Notes: generated from the sequence alone by a model not told the origin. Counted from the stretch's first letter, positions 33,333-42,447 are shown. The stretch is 64,000 nt of DNA from CALKJU01 sp035326425 (GCA_035326425.1 DAOLFG010000004.1:1-64000), one strand, 5' to 3'. Made by a program: numbers and translations.

Positions 33333-34202
33333 CTATTCACAGTACAGGCAGACCCTTTGCGGACCATTGCCGTCGTTGTTGTTCGGGTGATGGACCCGGG
33401 CCACGCCGGGACGGGTGTTCGGCGAGCAGTCGGCGCAGACCAGCTGGCCGCAGCAGCGGCAGTGGTGCCGGCGATGGAACAGGGTGAAGGCATCGCCGCA
33501 GATCGAGCAGCTGTTCCGCGAGTTGTCGGGCGCCCACCCGCCGTGGCCGGGACCGTAGGGATTGTGGGCACCCCTGACGACGTGCTGGAGCGTGGCGTCG
33601 ATGCGCTGCACATGGTCCGGGTGCAGCCCCGCCAGGTGAATCCGGTAGACATGGTTGACCGAGTATTCCGGCCGGCGGATCGTGATGACGGTGCTGCCCG
33701 GGAAGGCCTCGATGCCGTCATTGTGTCCCGGCGCGCCGCCGCCGTCGATCTTCAGCCACCAGTGGGTGTAGTTGGGCGCCCGGAGCTCGCCGCTGCGGTC
33801 CAGCCCGTCATCGTAGTACATGCAGAGCTGGTAGGGCGTGACGCCGGCGCTCCACGACAGACCGTTGGCCTCGATCGCCAGCTTGACGATGCCGTCGGTC
33901 ACGGTGGCGAAGGCCGCCGTCGCGGGGCCCGAGACCGCCCGCGCGCCGGCAAAGGGTGCCCAGTCGGCCTGCAGCTGCTGCAGCCGGTGCAGGCGCGCCG
34001 GAACCTGGAAGGCGGGATCGAGATCCCCCTGGCCGATGAATCCGGCGACGAAGCTGAAGGCCGTGTCCGGGTTGACCGGGTTGGGGCCGAAGCCGGTGAG
34101 CGCCCAGTTCCAGCACGCCAGCGCCCCCGGGTTCTGCGGGGCGTAACCGCCGTTCGGCAGGAAGCGGAGCTTGCGCCGCGTGTGCGTCGAGAGAGTGGCC
34201 AT
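33333..34202 (-). CDS. Putative T6SS effector with C-terminal FYVE zinc finger
   Basis: 289 residues in two parts. Residues about 222-289 are a complete FYVE finger. W223-x-x-D226 is the WxxD motif; RRHHCR (244-249) is the basic PI3P motif; R283-V-C is the RVC motif. Eight zinc cysteines are at 232, 235, 248, 251, 256, 259, 285 and 288. Spacing from W223 to the fourth cysteine equals that of human EEA1 as I recall it; the loop between Cys259 and Cys285 is about 9 residues longer. FYVE domains bind PI3P on eukaryotic endosomes. Residues 1-220 match no family I know; Cys30 (ALACWNWAL) and His147 (YTHWWLKIDGG) could be a catalytic pair. The gene lies between vgrG and PAAR, the classic cargo slot, with no immunity gene next to it. 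Secretion and target are inferred; the finger itself is seen directly. Confidence 0.85.
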   Translation of the reverse strand: MATLSTHTRRKLRFLPNGGYAPQNPGALACWNWALTGFGPNPVNPDTAFSFVAGFIGQGDLDPAFQVPARLHRLQQLQADWAPFAGARAVSGPATAAFATVTDGIVKLAIEANGLSWSAGVTPYQLCMYYDDGLDRSGELRAPNYTHWWLKIDGGGAPGHNDGIEAFPGSTVITIRRPEYSVNHVYRIHLAGLHPDHVQRIDATLQHVVRGAHNPYGPGHGGWAPDNSRNSCSICGDAFTLFHRRHHCRCCGQLVCADCSPNTRPGVARVHHPNNNDGNGPQRVCLYCE

Positions 34203-34228
34203 GGGGGTTCCTGCGGGCTGTCCGGGGC

Positions 34229-36094
34229 TCAGTTGATCTTCACCATCGCACCCTTGACCTCGAGCACCGCACCGGCCTCGACCGAGCCCGAGGTGGCGCC
34301 CTTGAGCGCCATCGTCGTGCCGCCCTCGAGGGCGAGTGCCGTGCCGGCCTTGATCGAGACCGAGGTGCCGGCCTCCAGCGTCAGCGAGCCCGATGCCTTG
34401 ATGGTGATGTTTCCCGTCACCTCGATGGTGAGGTTGCCGCCGACCTTGTGGGTGTGGTCGGCCTCGCTGGTATGGGTCTCGGCACCGGTGACCTTGACCG
34501 TCCGGGTGCCGGCCACGGTGAGCGTCTCGTTGCCGGTGGCGACGGTGACGTCGCGATTGCCCTTGCTCACCTCGATGGTGTCGTCGGCCTCGCCGACCGT
34601 CACCTTGCGGGCATTGCCGACCGCGATCGTGAGGTCCTTCTGGGCCTTGAGCCAGACCTCCTCCTCGCCGGCCTTGTCCTCGAAGCGCAGCTCGTTGAAG
34701 CCGTCGCCGCCCGGCGACGAGCTGGTCTTCAGCGTGGTCCGCGTCTGGGCATCGGGCAGCGCGTAGGGCGGGGCGTTGGTGCCGTTGTAGACGCAGCCGG
34801 TCACCAGCGGCCGGTCGGGATCGCCGTCGAGGAAGCTGACCACCACCTCCTGCCCGATCCGCGGCAGCACGAAGGCGCCCCATCCCGGCCCCGCCCAGGC
34901 CTGCGCGACCCGCACCCAGCAGGAGCTGTTCTCGTCCTTGGCGCCGAGCTGGTCCCAGTGGAACTGCAGCTTGATGCGGCCATGCGCGTCGGTCCACAGC
35001 TCCTCGCCTGCGGCCCCCACCACCAGTGCGGTCTGTGAGCCGGGGATCCTCGGCCGTGGCGTGCGCCGTTCCGGCCGGAACGGCGTCGATTCCGGCATGG
35101 CCACGAACGCGCTGTCGAACCGGCCGAGCCCGGCATGCAGCCGTACCGACCGCAGCAGCCAAGCCTGGTCGAGCGCCGCCTGCGGGTGGCCCTCGAGGGT
35201 GAAGCGGGCGCCGGCGACGAAGGCGCGCACCGTGCCGGTGCCGCACAAGTGCAGGGCGGGCGCCTCCAGCTCGGCCAGCCTGCGCGAGGCCCTGGCATCG
35301 CCCGCGTCCTTCGAGGCATGGCCGCCGGGATAGTCGTAGACGCGGCGCGCAGCACCGCCCGCCGCCGCCTTCAGCTCGGCCGACGGTGTTGCGAAGGCAT
35401 AGTCCTCGAGCTGGACGCCATCGCTCACCAGCGCCTGCTCGGCACGCGCCTCCTCGATGCGCCGGCCGCAGAGCCAGGCTTGCGGGTCGGACTTGGGCGC
35501 GAACGGCACCGAGGAGGCACCGTCGCACACCGGATGGCCGCTCACATCGTCGGCCAGCACGAGCGTGTGGGCGGCGGCGGCGTGCTCGAAGAAGTAGGCG
35601 ATGCCGGCGTCCTCGAGCAGCCGGCTGACGAAGTCGAGGGTGGTCTCGTTGTACTGGACGCAATAGTCGAGCGGCGCATAGCTGGCCGTCAGGCGGTCGG
35701 CGACGTCGACGACGCCGCGTTCCTGGAGCAGCAGCTTGACGATCTCGGGCACGCTCTTGGCCTGGAAGATCCGGCAATCGCTGGAGAGCGACAGCTCCCA
35801 GAGCCTGGGCCTCAGCTCGGCGACGCAATGCCGTGCCGACTGGCTCACCCGGGTGAGGCAGCCATGCACCGTCCGCCCGTCGCCGTCGTCGCCGGCGAGC
35901 GTCACGCAGGCGGTGGTACCCACGAGCGACATGGCGTCGACGTCGTCGGCGACCGCGGTCATCGTCAGGACGTAGCGGAACGGTGCCGACAGGTGCTCCT
36001 CGCCCTCGACCGCCTCCAGCAGCAGCCGGTCGGCTCCGAGCGAGGTCGTGACCCGGAGCGAGCTCTGTGCGCGGGTCGGCGTCGCGTCGCTCAC
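34229..36094 (-). CDS. tssI: Type VI secretion spike protein VgrG
   Basis: 621 residues: gp27-like N-terminal part (LGADRLLLEAVEGEEHLSAPF, YNETTLDFVSRLLEDAGIAYFFEH), gp5-like OB fold (DAHGRIKLQFHWDQ, CWVRVAQAWAGPGWGAFVLPRIGQEVVV is split here by position 350-400), and a C-terminal triple-helix repeat region of alternating valine/threonine (TIEVTGNITIKASG). It ends at AMVKIN with no effector extension, so cargo must be carried by partners, probably the next gene. The GTG at 36094 overlaps the clpV stop (GTGA). Confidence 0.95.
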   Translation of the reverse strand: MSDATPTRAQSSLRVTTSLGADRLLLEAVEGEEHLSAPFRYVLTMTAVADDVDAMSLVGTTACVTLAGDDGDGRTVHGCLTRVSQSARHCVAELRPRLWELSLSSDCRIFQAKSVPEIVKLLLQERGVVDVADRLTASYAPLDYCVQYNETTLDFVSRLLEDAGIAYFFEHAAAAHTLVLADDVSGHPVCDGASSVPFAPKSDPQAWLCGRRIEEARAEQALVSDGVQLEDYAFATPSAELKAAAGGAARRVYDYPGGHASKDAGDARASRRLAELEAPALHLCGTGTVRAFVAGARFTLEGHPQAALDQAWLLRSVRLHAGLGRFDSAFVAMPESTPFRPERRTPRPRIPGSQTALVVGAAGEELWTDAHGRIKLQFHWDQLGAKDENSSCWVRVAQAWAGPGWGAFVLPRIGQEVVVSFLDGDPDRPLVTGCVYNGTNAPPYALPDAQTRTTLKTSSSPGGDGFNELRFEDKAGEEEVWLKAQKDLTIAVGNARKVTVGEADDTIEVSKGNRDVTVATGNETLTVAGTRTVKVTGAETHTSEADHTHKVGGNLTIEVTGNITIKASGSLTLEAGTSVSIKAGTALALEGGTTMALKGATSGSVEAGAVLEVKGAMVKIN

Positions 36095-38679
36095 GGGCTG
36101 AGCTCGAATTCGAGCTCGCCGTCGCCGCCGACCGCGACATGGGCCGCCGCGAGCGACTGGCCCTCGGCGATCCGGTCCAGCATCCGTCCCGCCAGGCCTG
36201 GCAGCAGGGTCTGCGTCAGGATCGCATCGATTGCGCGGGCGCCGCTCTCGGTCTCGACCGCCCGCGCCCGCACGGTGCGCACGAGGCTCGGATCCCAGCT
36301 GAGCGCGGCGCGGTGGGACGATTCGAACCGCTGCTGTATCTGCGCGAGCTTCAGGTCCACCACGGCATCGAGCTCGGCCTCGCCGAGCGCCAGGAACGGC
36401 ACCGTCACGACCCGACCGAGGAAGGCGGCCGGGAAGTGCCGCGACAAGGCCGAGCGAAGGGCCTGGGCGATGGCCGCGGGATCGACGGCGCGGCCGCGGG
36501 CCGCCTCGAGAATCTCGGAGCCGACGTTCGATGTCAGCAGGATGACGGTGTTGGTGAAGTCGACGATCTGGCCGTCGCTGTCCTCGAGCATGCCCTTGTC
36601 GAACACCTGGTAGAACAGCTCGACGACGTCGGCATGGGCCTTCTCGATCTCGTCGAGCAGCACCACCGAATAGGGCCGCCGGCGCACGGCCTCGGTCAGC
36701 ACGCCGCCCTTGCCGTGGCCGACATAGCCCGGCGGCGCGCCCTTGAGCTGCGAGACCGAGTGCGGCTCCTGATATTCGGACATGTTGACGGTGACGAGCG
36801 CTGCCGGGCCGCCGAACAGCAGGTCGGCGAGCGCCAGCGCGGTCTCGGTCTTGCCGACGCCGCTCGGCCCTGTGAGCAGGAACACCCCGGTCGGCTTGCC
36901 GGGCTCGCCCAGCCCGGCGAAGTAGGTCTGGATGCGGCGGGAGATGGTGTCGAGGGCGAGATCCTGCCCGACGATGCGCTCGGCCATGGCGCCGCGCAGG
37001 CGGCGGGCGCCGGCGGCACCCTCGGCCAGCATCCGCCCGGTGGGGATGCCCGTCCAGGCGGACACGACCTCGGCGACGGTGCGCCCGTCGACCGCCAGCG
37101 GCACGAGGCGCTCGACGTCGTGCAGCACCTCGAGCTCCAGCCGCACGCCGCCGAGCTCGTGGCGCAGGCGCGGCGCCTCGGCCTCGCCCGCCGCCAGCAG
37201 CCGCTGCTCGATCTCGCGGATGCGGCCGACGGTCTCCCGCTCCTGCTGCCACATGCTGGCCAGCCGGCCATGGCGCTCCTCGGTGAGCGCGCGCGCATCG
37301 CGCAGCTGCTCCAGGCGCTCCTCGTGGTCGGAACCGAGGCGGGCCTCGGTCTCCAGCCCCCGGATCTCCTGGTCGAGGTCGGCGCGGCGATGGGCCAGGT
37401 CCTCCAGCGCCGCCGGGGCGTGGGTCTGGCTCATCGCCACGCGCGCGGCCGCCGTGTCGAGCACGCTGACCGCCTTGTCGGGCAGCTGGCGCCCGCTGAT
37501 GTAGCGCTGCGACAGCCGGACCGCCTCGGCGATTCCGTCCTCGAGGATGCGCACGCCGTGGTGCGCCTCCAGGCGGGCGGCGACGCCGCGCAGCATCGAG
37601 ATCGCCTGCGCCGTCGACGGCTCCGCCACCTTGACCGGCTGGAAGCGGCGCGCCAGCGCCGGGTCCTTCTCGATGTGGCGCTTGTACTCGCCCCAGGTGG
37701 TGGCCGCGATGGTGCGCAGCGAGCCACGCGCCAGCGCCGGCTTCAGGAGGTTGGCGGCGTCGCCCTGTCCGGGCTGGCCACCTGCGCCGATCAGCGTGTG
37801 GGCCTCGTCGATGAACAGGATCACCGGCTTGGGCGACGCCGCGACCTCGTCGATGACACCGCGCAGCCGGTGCTCGAACTCGCCCTTGATGCCGGCCCCC
37901 GCCTGCAGGAGCCCGAGGTCGAGGACGCGGACCGCGACGCCGCGCAGCGGCGGCGGCACGTCGCCGCCGACGACCTTGATCGCGAACCCCTCGACGATCG
38001 CCGTCTTGCCGACACCCGCATCGCCCACCAGGATCGGATTGTTCTGGCGCCGGCGCAGCAGCACGTCGACGACCTGGCGGATCTCCGGCTCGCGGCCGCT
38101 GACCGGGTCGAGGCGGCCCGCCGACGCCTCCGCGGTGAGGTCGACCGTGTAGGCGTCGAGTGCCGGTGTCGCCCGGCCCGGGCGCGCGGTGCCACCCGCG
38201 CCGTCGTCCTCGGCGCTGTCCCGCATGATCGCGGCGAGATCGTCCCGCAGTCGGGCGCGCGGCACGCCGGCGAGCGACGGTGCCGCGGCGACGACGAGGC
38301 CGCGCAGGCTCTCGTCGTCGAGCAGCGCCTTCAGCAGCGCGCCCGAGCGGACCGTCGCGAGCCCGAGCTCGAGCGACGTCACCGACCATGCGGCGGTCAA
38401 CGCCTCGATGACGCGGCGGGACAGGGCGGGTGTCCGCGCATTGCCGCGCCGCAGGCCCTCGAGCGCCCGCGCGAGCTCGCCCTGGACCCGGGCGGGATCG
38501 ACGCCGTAGGCCCGCAGCGCCCGCGCCAGGTCGGCATCGGGCATCTCGACCAGCTCCACGAGCAGGTGCTCGAGCTCGATGTCGAAATGCGTCTGCCGCA
38601 GGCAGCGCTCGGCGGCCCGCTCGAGGGCGCCGCGGCACAACGGATGGAGCCGGCCGACCAGCGACTTCAGCTCGATCAT
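36091..38679 (-). CDS. tssH: T6SS ATPase ClpV
   Basis: An 862-residue AAA+ unfoldase that dismantles contracted TssB/TssC sheaths. It has an N-terminal Clp-N repeat domain (LVGRLHPLCRGALERAAERC), a first Walker A GDAGVGKT with ILFIDEAHTLIG, a coiled middle domain, a second Walker A GPSGVGKTETALALAD with VVLLDEIEKAH, and the C-terminal small domain. Length and layout match ClpV rather than ClpB. It is coupled by 4-bp overlaps to tssG upstream and vgrG downstream. Confidence 0.96.
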   Translation of the reverse strand: MIELKSLVGRLHPLCRGALERAAERCLRQTHFDIELEHLLVELVEMPDADLARALRAYGVDPARVQGELARALEGLRRGNARTPALSRRVIEALTAAWSVTSLELGLATVRSGALLKALLDDESLRGLVVAAAPSLAGVPRARLRDDLAAIMRDSAEDDGAGGTARPGRATPALDAYTVDLTAEASAGRLDPVSGREPEIRQVVDVLLRRRQNNPILVGDAGVGKTAIVEGFAIKVVGGDVPPPLRGVAVRVLDLGLLQAGAGIKGEFEHRLRGVIDEVAASPKPVILFIDEAHTLIGAGGQPGQGDAANLLKPALARGSLRTIAATTWGEYKRHIEKDPALARRFQPVKVAEPSTAQAISMLRGVAARLEAHHGVRILEDGIAEAVRLSQRYISGRQLPDKAVSVLDTAAARVAMSQTHAPAALEDLAHRRADLDQEIRGLETEARLGSDHEERLEQLRDARALTEERHGRLASMWQQERETVGRIREIEQRLLAAGEAEAPRLRHELGGVRLELEVLHDVERLVPLAVDGRTVAEVVSAWTGIPTGRMLAEGAAGARRLRGAMAERIVGQDLALDTISRRIQTYFAGLGEPGKPTGVFLLTGPSGVGKTETALALADLLFGGPAALVTVNMSEYQEPHSVSQLKGAPPGYVGHGKGGVLTEAVRRRPYSVVLLDEIEKAHADVVELFYQVFDKGMLEDSDGQIVDFTNTVILLTSNVGSEILEAARGRAVDPAAIAQALRSALSRHFPAAFLGRVVTVPFLALGEAELDAVVDLKLAQIQQRFESSHRAALSWDPSLVRTVRARAVETESGARAIDAILTQTLLPGLAGRMLDRIAEGQSLAAAHVAVGGDGELEFELSP

Positions 38680-39671
38680 CCGAGTCCCCCTTCCGGCAGC
38701 CCGAGGCGAGCCGGCGCCGGCGAGCGCGAGGTGCCCAGCCACGTGGTCCAGCCGAGCCGCGGGGCGCTGCGGCCCAGCCGGGTCGCTTTCGCCGCATCGG
38801 CCGCCGGCAGCAGCACCAGCTCGATCGCGAAGACGCGGTCGAGCGCGAAGGCCAGCAGGACGCGGAGCTGCGACCAGCCGACCCCGCCCGGCAGGAGCCC
38901 GGCGAAGCTGCCGCTCCGCAGCGGCCCCATCGTCACCCGCAGCCCGGCCGCCTGATCCCAGAAGCGGCGGCCGAGCAGGGCGCCGTTGCCGAGCTGGCAG
39001 TTCCTGCCCGCGCGGCCCAGCACCGTCGCCTGGTCCTCGTCCAGCGGCAGCCAGCGGCCGCGGAAGGGTGTGATCCGCACCGGCACGCCGAAGTGATGGA
39101 CGAGCAGGCGCTCGACGGCGTGCAGGCCGAGCGGCCGCCGCGCCAGCACGCCGGCGAGAAACGGCAGGCCGCGATCGAGCCTCTGCATCCGCTCGGTGCG
39201 GCGGAGGCCGGGCGTCTCCAGTCCCAGCAGCGCGAACAGCCATGCGGCGAGGCGCGTGGCATCGGGCGCCAGTGCCTCGGCCGCCGGCCGCGTGCGGCGG
39301 CGGAGCTGGACCAGGAGACCGATCAGCCGATGGTTGAAGAGGTCGAGGAAGTCGCGGCCCGCCATGTCCTTGCGCCGTGCCGCGACGGCGACCGCCTCGG
39401 CCAGCGGGCGGGGCAGCGGGCCGAACGCCCCCGCCAGCGCCAGGAAGTTGGCGGTCAGCTCGGCCGGCGCTCCTGCCCCGCTCGGCAGCTCGAGACGGTC
39501 GATGTCGCTCGCCGGGAAGGAGCTGCCGAGCGAGCCGCGGTAGCGCACGGCACCCGGGCGGCCCGCCATGGTCTCCAGCAGGCGGATGGCCTGCAGCGCC
39601 TCGAAGCGCTGCGGCTCCTCCCGCAGGAGATCGCTCAGACTACGGGCGCCGCGCCAGCCTGCGGTGGCCAT
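38676..39671 (-). CDS. tssG: T6SS baseplate protein TssG
   Basis: 331 residues. Typical TssG features are the start SLSDLLREEPQRFEALQAIRLLE, then RYRGSLGSSFPASDI, LTANFLALAGAFGPLPRPL, FLDLFNHRLIGLL, HAVERLLVHHFGVPV and LGNGALLGRRFWDQ. With TssE, TssF and TssK it builds the wedge of the T6SS baseplate. Its start lies 37 bp inside the end of tssF, and its stop overlaps the clpV start. Confidence 0.95.
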   Translation of the reverse strand: MATAGWRGARSLSDLLREEPQRFEALQAIRLLETMAGRPGAVRYRGSLGSSFPASDIDRLELPSGAGAPAELTANFLALAGAFGPLPRPLAEAVAVAARRKDMAGRDFLDLFNHRLIGLLVQLRRRTRPAAEALAPDATRLAAWLFALLGLETPGLRRTERMQRLDRGLPFLAGVLARRPLGLHAVERLLVHHFGVPVRITPFRGRWLPLDEDQATVLGRAGRNCQLGNGALLGRRFWDQAAGLRVTMGPLRSGSFAGLLPGGVGWSQLRVLLAFALDRVFAIELVLLPAADAAKATRLGRSAPRLGWTTWLGTSRSPAPARLGLPEGGLG

Positions 39672-41455
39672 GAGGTCCGGCCGCGCCGGCGGCTCTCGAC
39701 GACGAGTTGGGTGAACGAGCTCGCCGCGGCATGGAGTGCCAGGAACCGGCTGAGCACCGCGCCGAGCAGCCAGGGGCTGGCGCCGACGAAGCGGTCCTCG
39801 TCGACCCGCAGCGTGATCTCGATTCCGCGGCACAGCCCGCGCCAGGCATCGGTGCCGATGCGCCGGACGATGCGGCGCGCGTCGAGCCCGGTCAGCCCGG
39901 CGATCTGGCTGCCGGCATCCTCGCCCCGCGTGCCGCCATGCAGCCGCAGAATCTCCTTGAGCGCCTCCAGCCCCTCGGCTCCGGACAGGGACAGGTGATT
40001 GAGCGACAGCTGCGACACGAGATGCCACAGATGGGCACCGCCCATGACGGGCGGTTGCTGCGGGGTCGGCCGGGTCAGGCAGATCACCGCCGCCACCGGC
40101 GCATCGATCTCGGTCTGCAGGCGCGCGCCGGCCGGAATCTGCTCGGCGAGGCCGCGATTGGTGCAGAGCAGGTTGGCGAACAGGGCTTCCGCCGGCGGCC
40201 TGGCCGGCGCCAGCGCCTGGTCGACGAAGGTGAGGAGCACGTCCGTTCCGGGCGCATCCGGCAGCACGGTGGGCTCGCGCCGAGCACTCCAGAACGCCGT
40301 GCCCGGCCGCTCGAAATCCTCGTGGGTGAACGAGAAGTAGGGGCGCACCGGCCGGCTGCCCTCGCCGGCGGAGGTGCCGGCCACCGATTCGATCGAATGG
40401 ATCTCGCAGGTCCGGGGATTTCGCGCGTCGGGCTCCAGGCGATGCTCGAGGCGCGTGAGGTCGAGGCGGATCGGCTCGCTCACGCGCCGGAACAGGTTGA
40501 CCATCGGCGTGCAGCCGAGGCGCATGCTGTCGCGGTCGACGACGAGATCGTCGTCGGGAGCGGCATCGAGCAGGAAGAGGAGATCGACGGTCCGGCCGAC
40601 ACCCAGTCCCGGGCCGTCGCCCAGGCCCGCCACGTCCACGAACAGGAACTTCTCCGGGAAGGCGAAGTACTCCTGCAGCAGCCGGTGGCCCTCGTGGGCG
40701 TGCGCCGGCTGCGGCAGCAGCGCCTCGTCGGAGTCGAATCCCACCTGCCGGACCGAACCCGGCGGCAGGACGCGCAGGACACGGCCGGTCTCGGGATCCG
40801 CGACCATCACCGACCGCAGGCGGTGGATCAGGAGCTCGTACAGCCCCGTCCCGCTGCCGCGGGGGCCGTGCAGGAAGAAGCGCAGCATCGGCGGGCGAAA
40901 CTCGGCGAGCTGCCGATTGCCGAGGCAGGCGAGGCGCAGCCGGAGCACGGCGGCGATGTCGCCGGCGTCCGCCGTCGCCTCCAATGCGATCGGCGGCAGC
41001 AGCTCGACCGCCTCGACCCCGATCGGCCACAACGCCACCGGCAGGCCCGTGCGGAACCGCGCCACGGGACCGTCCCTGCCCTCGGCCTGAGCGAACAGGG
41101 TGGTGCCGGCCGGTACGGTCAGGCCGCCGAGGGAGCGCGCCTGGCGCGGGTCCGGTGCGAACGCCGCGATCGCCATCGACGGCACCGGCGCCACCAGCCC
41201 CGGCTGCACGATCTCCAGGAGGGACCGGGCGATCTCGGGCGACTGCGCGTCGTGCAGGCGCTGCAGGCGTGCGGTCAGGAAGGCGAAGGATTCGATCAGC
41301 CGCTCGACATGCGGATCGGCCGAGCCGGTGCCGTCGAGGGCAAGGCGCCCGGCGACCTGCGGGTAGCGGCGGGCAAAGGCCGCACCGGCGCCGCGCAGAT
41401 AGGCCAGCTCGCCGAGATAATGCGGCAGCAGCTCCTCTGTCGGCTCAACCCGCAT
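39635..41455 (-). CDS. tssF: T6SS baseplate protein TssF
   Basis: 606 residues. The start LLPHYLGELAYLRGAGAAFARRYPQVAGRL and the motif DPHVERLIESFAFLTARLQ are diagnostic of TssF. Later markers are LLQEYFAFPEKFLFVDV, FSFTHEDF, LLCTNRGLAEQIP and LRVDEDRFVGASPWLLG. It is the partner of TssG in the baseplate wedge. It begins 11 bp inside the end of tssE and overlaps tssG at the other end, so the EFG group is tightly coupled. Confidence 0.96.
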   Translation of the reverse strand: MRVEPTEELLPHYLGELAYLRGAGAAFARRYPQVAGRLALDGTGSADPHVERLIESFAFLTARLQRLHDAQSPEIARSLLEIVQPGLVAPVPSMAIAAFAPDPRQARSLGGLTVPAGTTLFAQAEGRDGPVARFRTGLPVALWPIGVEAVELLPPIALEATADAGDIAAVLRLRLACLGNRQLAEFRPPMLRFFLHGPRGSGTGLYELLIHRLRSVMVADPETGRVLRVLPPGSVRQVGFDSDEALLPQPAHAHEGHRLLQEYFAFPEKFLFVDVAGLGDGPGLGVGRTVDLLFLLDAAPDDDLVVDRDSMRLGCTPMVNLFRRVSEPIRLDLTRLEHRLEPDARNPRTCEIHSIESVAGTSAGEGSRPVRPYFSFTHEDFERPGTAFWSARREPTVLPDAPGTDVLLTFVDQALAPARPPAEALFANLLCTNRGLAEQIPAGARLQTEIDAPVAAVICLTRPTPQQPPVMGGAHLWHLVSQLSLNHLSLSGAEGLEALKEILRLHGGTRGEDAGSQIAGLTGLDARRIVRRIGTDAWRGLCRGIEITLRVDEDRFVGASPWLLGAVLSRFLALHAAASSFTQLVVESRRRGRTSWPPQAGAAPVV

Positions 41456-41897
41456 GGGTAACGGTCGCCTCGCCGGTGAGCGCCAGCTCGAAGCTCAGCC
41501 GCATGGCGGTGGTCCCCCGCCCGACGCTGCCCGTGATCCGCGCCGCCAGGGCATCGGCGCGCTCGGGCACGCGCTCGATCGCCACCGAGGGCGACCGCAG
41601 CCGCGGCTCCCAGAGCTCGATCGCGCGCGTGAGGTGACGGACGAGCCGTGCGCGCGCATCCGCATCGGCCGCCGGAAACAGCGACAGGTCGGGGATGCCG
41701 TAGTCCATCACCGTCGCCGTCCGGCGCTCCAGCACGCCGACCTCGGCCGGCGTGCGGGTATTGAACAGCCGCTCCAGCTCGCGGGCGATCGACTGCGCCG
41801 CCGTGGTCGGCCGGTCCGGCGCCGCCGACGGATCGGCGGACGCCAGACGGTCGAACAGCAGATCGGCCGGCTCGGCGCCGGGCCGCGGCCCGGTCAC
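41445..41897 (-). CDS. tssE: T6SS baseplate gp25-like protein TssE
   Basis: A 150-residue gp25/lysozyme-like baseplate protein. The markers are LLFDRLASA at the start, ELERLFNTRTP, TVMDYGIPDLS (strongly conserved in TssE) and AIELWEPRL. The GTG at 41897 gives the expected N-terminus; no ATG is available. It lies 8 bp after the hcp stop. Confidence 0.92.
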   Translation of the reverse strand: MTGPRPGAEPADLLFDRLASADPSAAPDRPTTAAQSIARELERLFNTRTPAEVGVLERRTATVMDYGIPDLSLFPAADADARARLVRHLTRAIELWEPRLRSPSVAIERVPERADALAARITGSVGRGTTAMRLSFELALTGEATVTHAG

Positions 41898-41905
41898 GGC
41901 GGCGC

Positions 41906-42406
41906 TCAGGCCACTTCCTGGGTGATCAGGTCGTGCGACACCGGCTGGACGCCGTCGCCGGTGCCGTCGGCCTCCTTCTGCGGGATGTAGCTGTACTGGA
42001 CCTTGCCGTAGCTCAGGCTGATGTTCTCGACCGGCAGGTCGCCGGCGCCGCCGCTGATCGAGATGTTGGAGACGATCACCTTGTCGAGGGCGACCTCCAG
42101 ATACTTCACCGGCGTGTTGTCGCCGTTGGAACGGTAGGCACAGAGCGTCGCCTTGCCGATCTGCTTGCCGTTCCAGCACATCTTGAGCAGGTCGTCGGTC
42201 GACGAATCGATGTACTTGGTGAAGCTGAAATCCGAGTGGTTGGCCTTCTCGACCGTGCCGCCGCCCGCCGAGCTGCGCGTCGGCGAGGTCGGCTGGTTGA
42301 AGCCGTGGCTCCAGGACAGGACCTGGATCTCGTTGGCGTGGCTGCTCGCCGTCGCCTCGCCCTCGATCCCCGGCTCCTCGAACTTGATGAAGATGTTCTG
42401 GGACAT
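41906..42406 (-). CDS. hcp: T6SS inner tube protein Hcp
   Basis: A 166-residue Hcp-family protein that stacks as hexameric rings and is the secreted tube. It begins FIKFEEPGIEGEAT and shows IQVLSWSHGFNQP, KANHSDFSFTKYIDSSTDDLLKMC and VENISLSYGKVQYSYIPQ, all canonical. There is no C-terminal toxin extension. It is preceded by a 41-bp gap after tssC, in keeping with the high and often separate expression of hcp. Confidence 0.97.
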   Translation of the reverse strand: MSQNIFIKFEEPGIEGEATASSHANEIQVLSWSHGFNQPTSPTRSSAGGGTVEKANHSDFSFTKYIDSSTDDLLKMCWNGKQIGKATLCAYRSNGDNTPVKYLEVALDKVIVSNISISGGAGDLPVENISLSYGKVQYSYIPQKEADGTGDGVQPVSHDLITQEVA

Positions 42407-42447
42407 GCTGATTTCCTAAGCTTCTGGCCGTGCAGGGGATGCCGGGA

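Noticed and set aside
34229..38797. A 1522-codon frame fusing a long N-terminal part to VgrG
   Set aside because: The upstream 900 codons are antisense-like, repetitive Arg/Ala text in another frame of clpV. The true VgrG begins at GTG 36094.
36067..38955. A 962-codon plus-strand frame opposite clpV
   Set aside because: No recognisable domain and wholly covered by the strongly supported clpV and tssG on the other strand.
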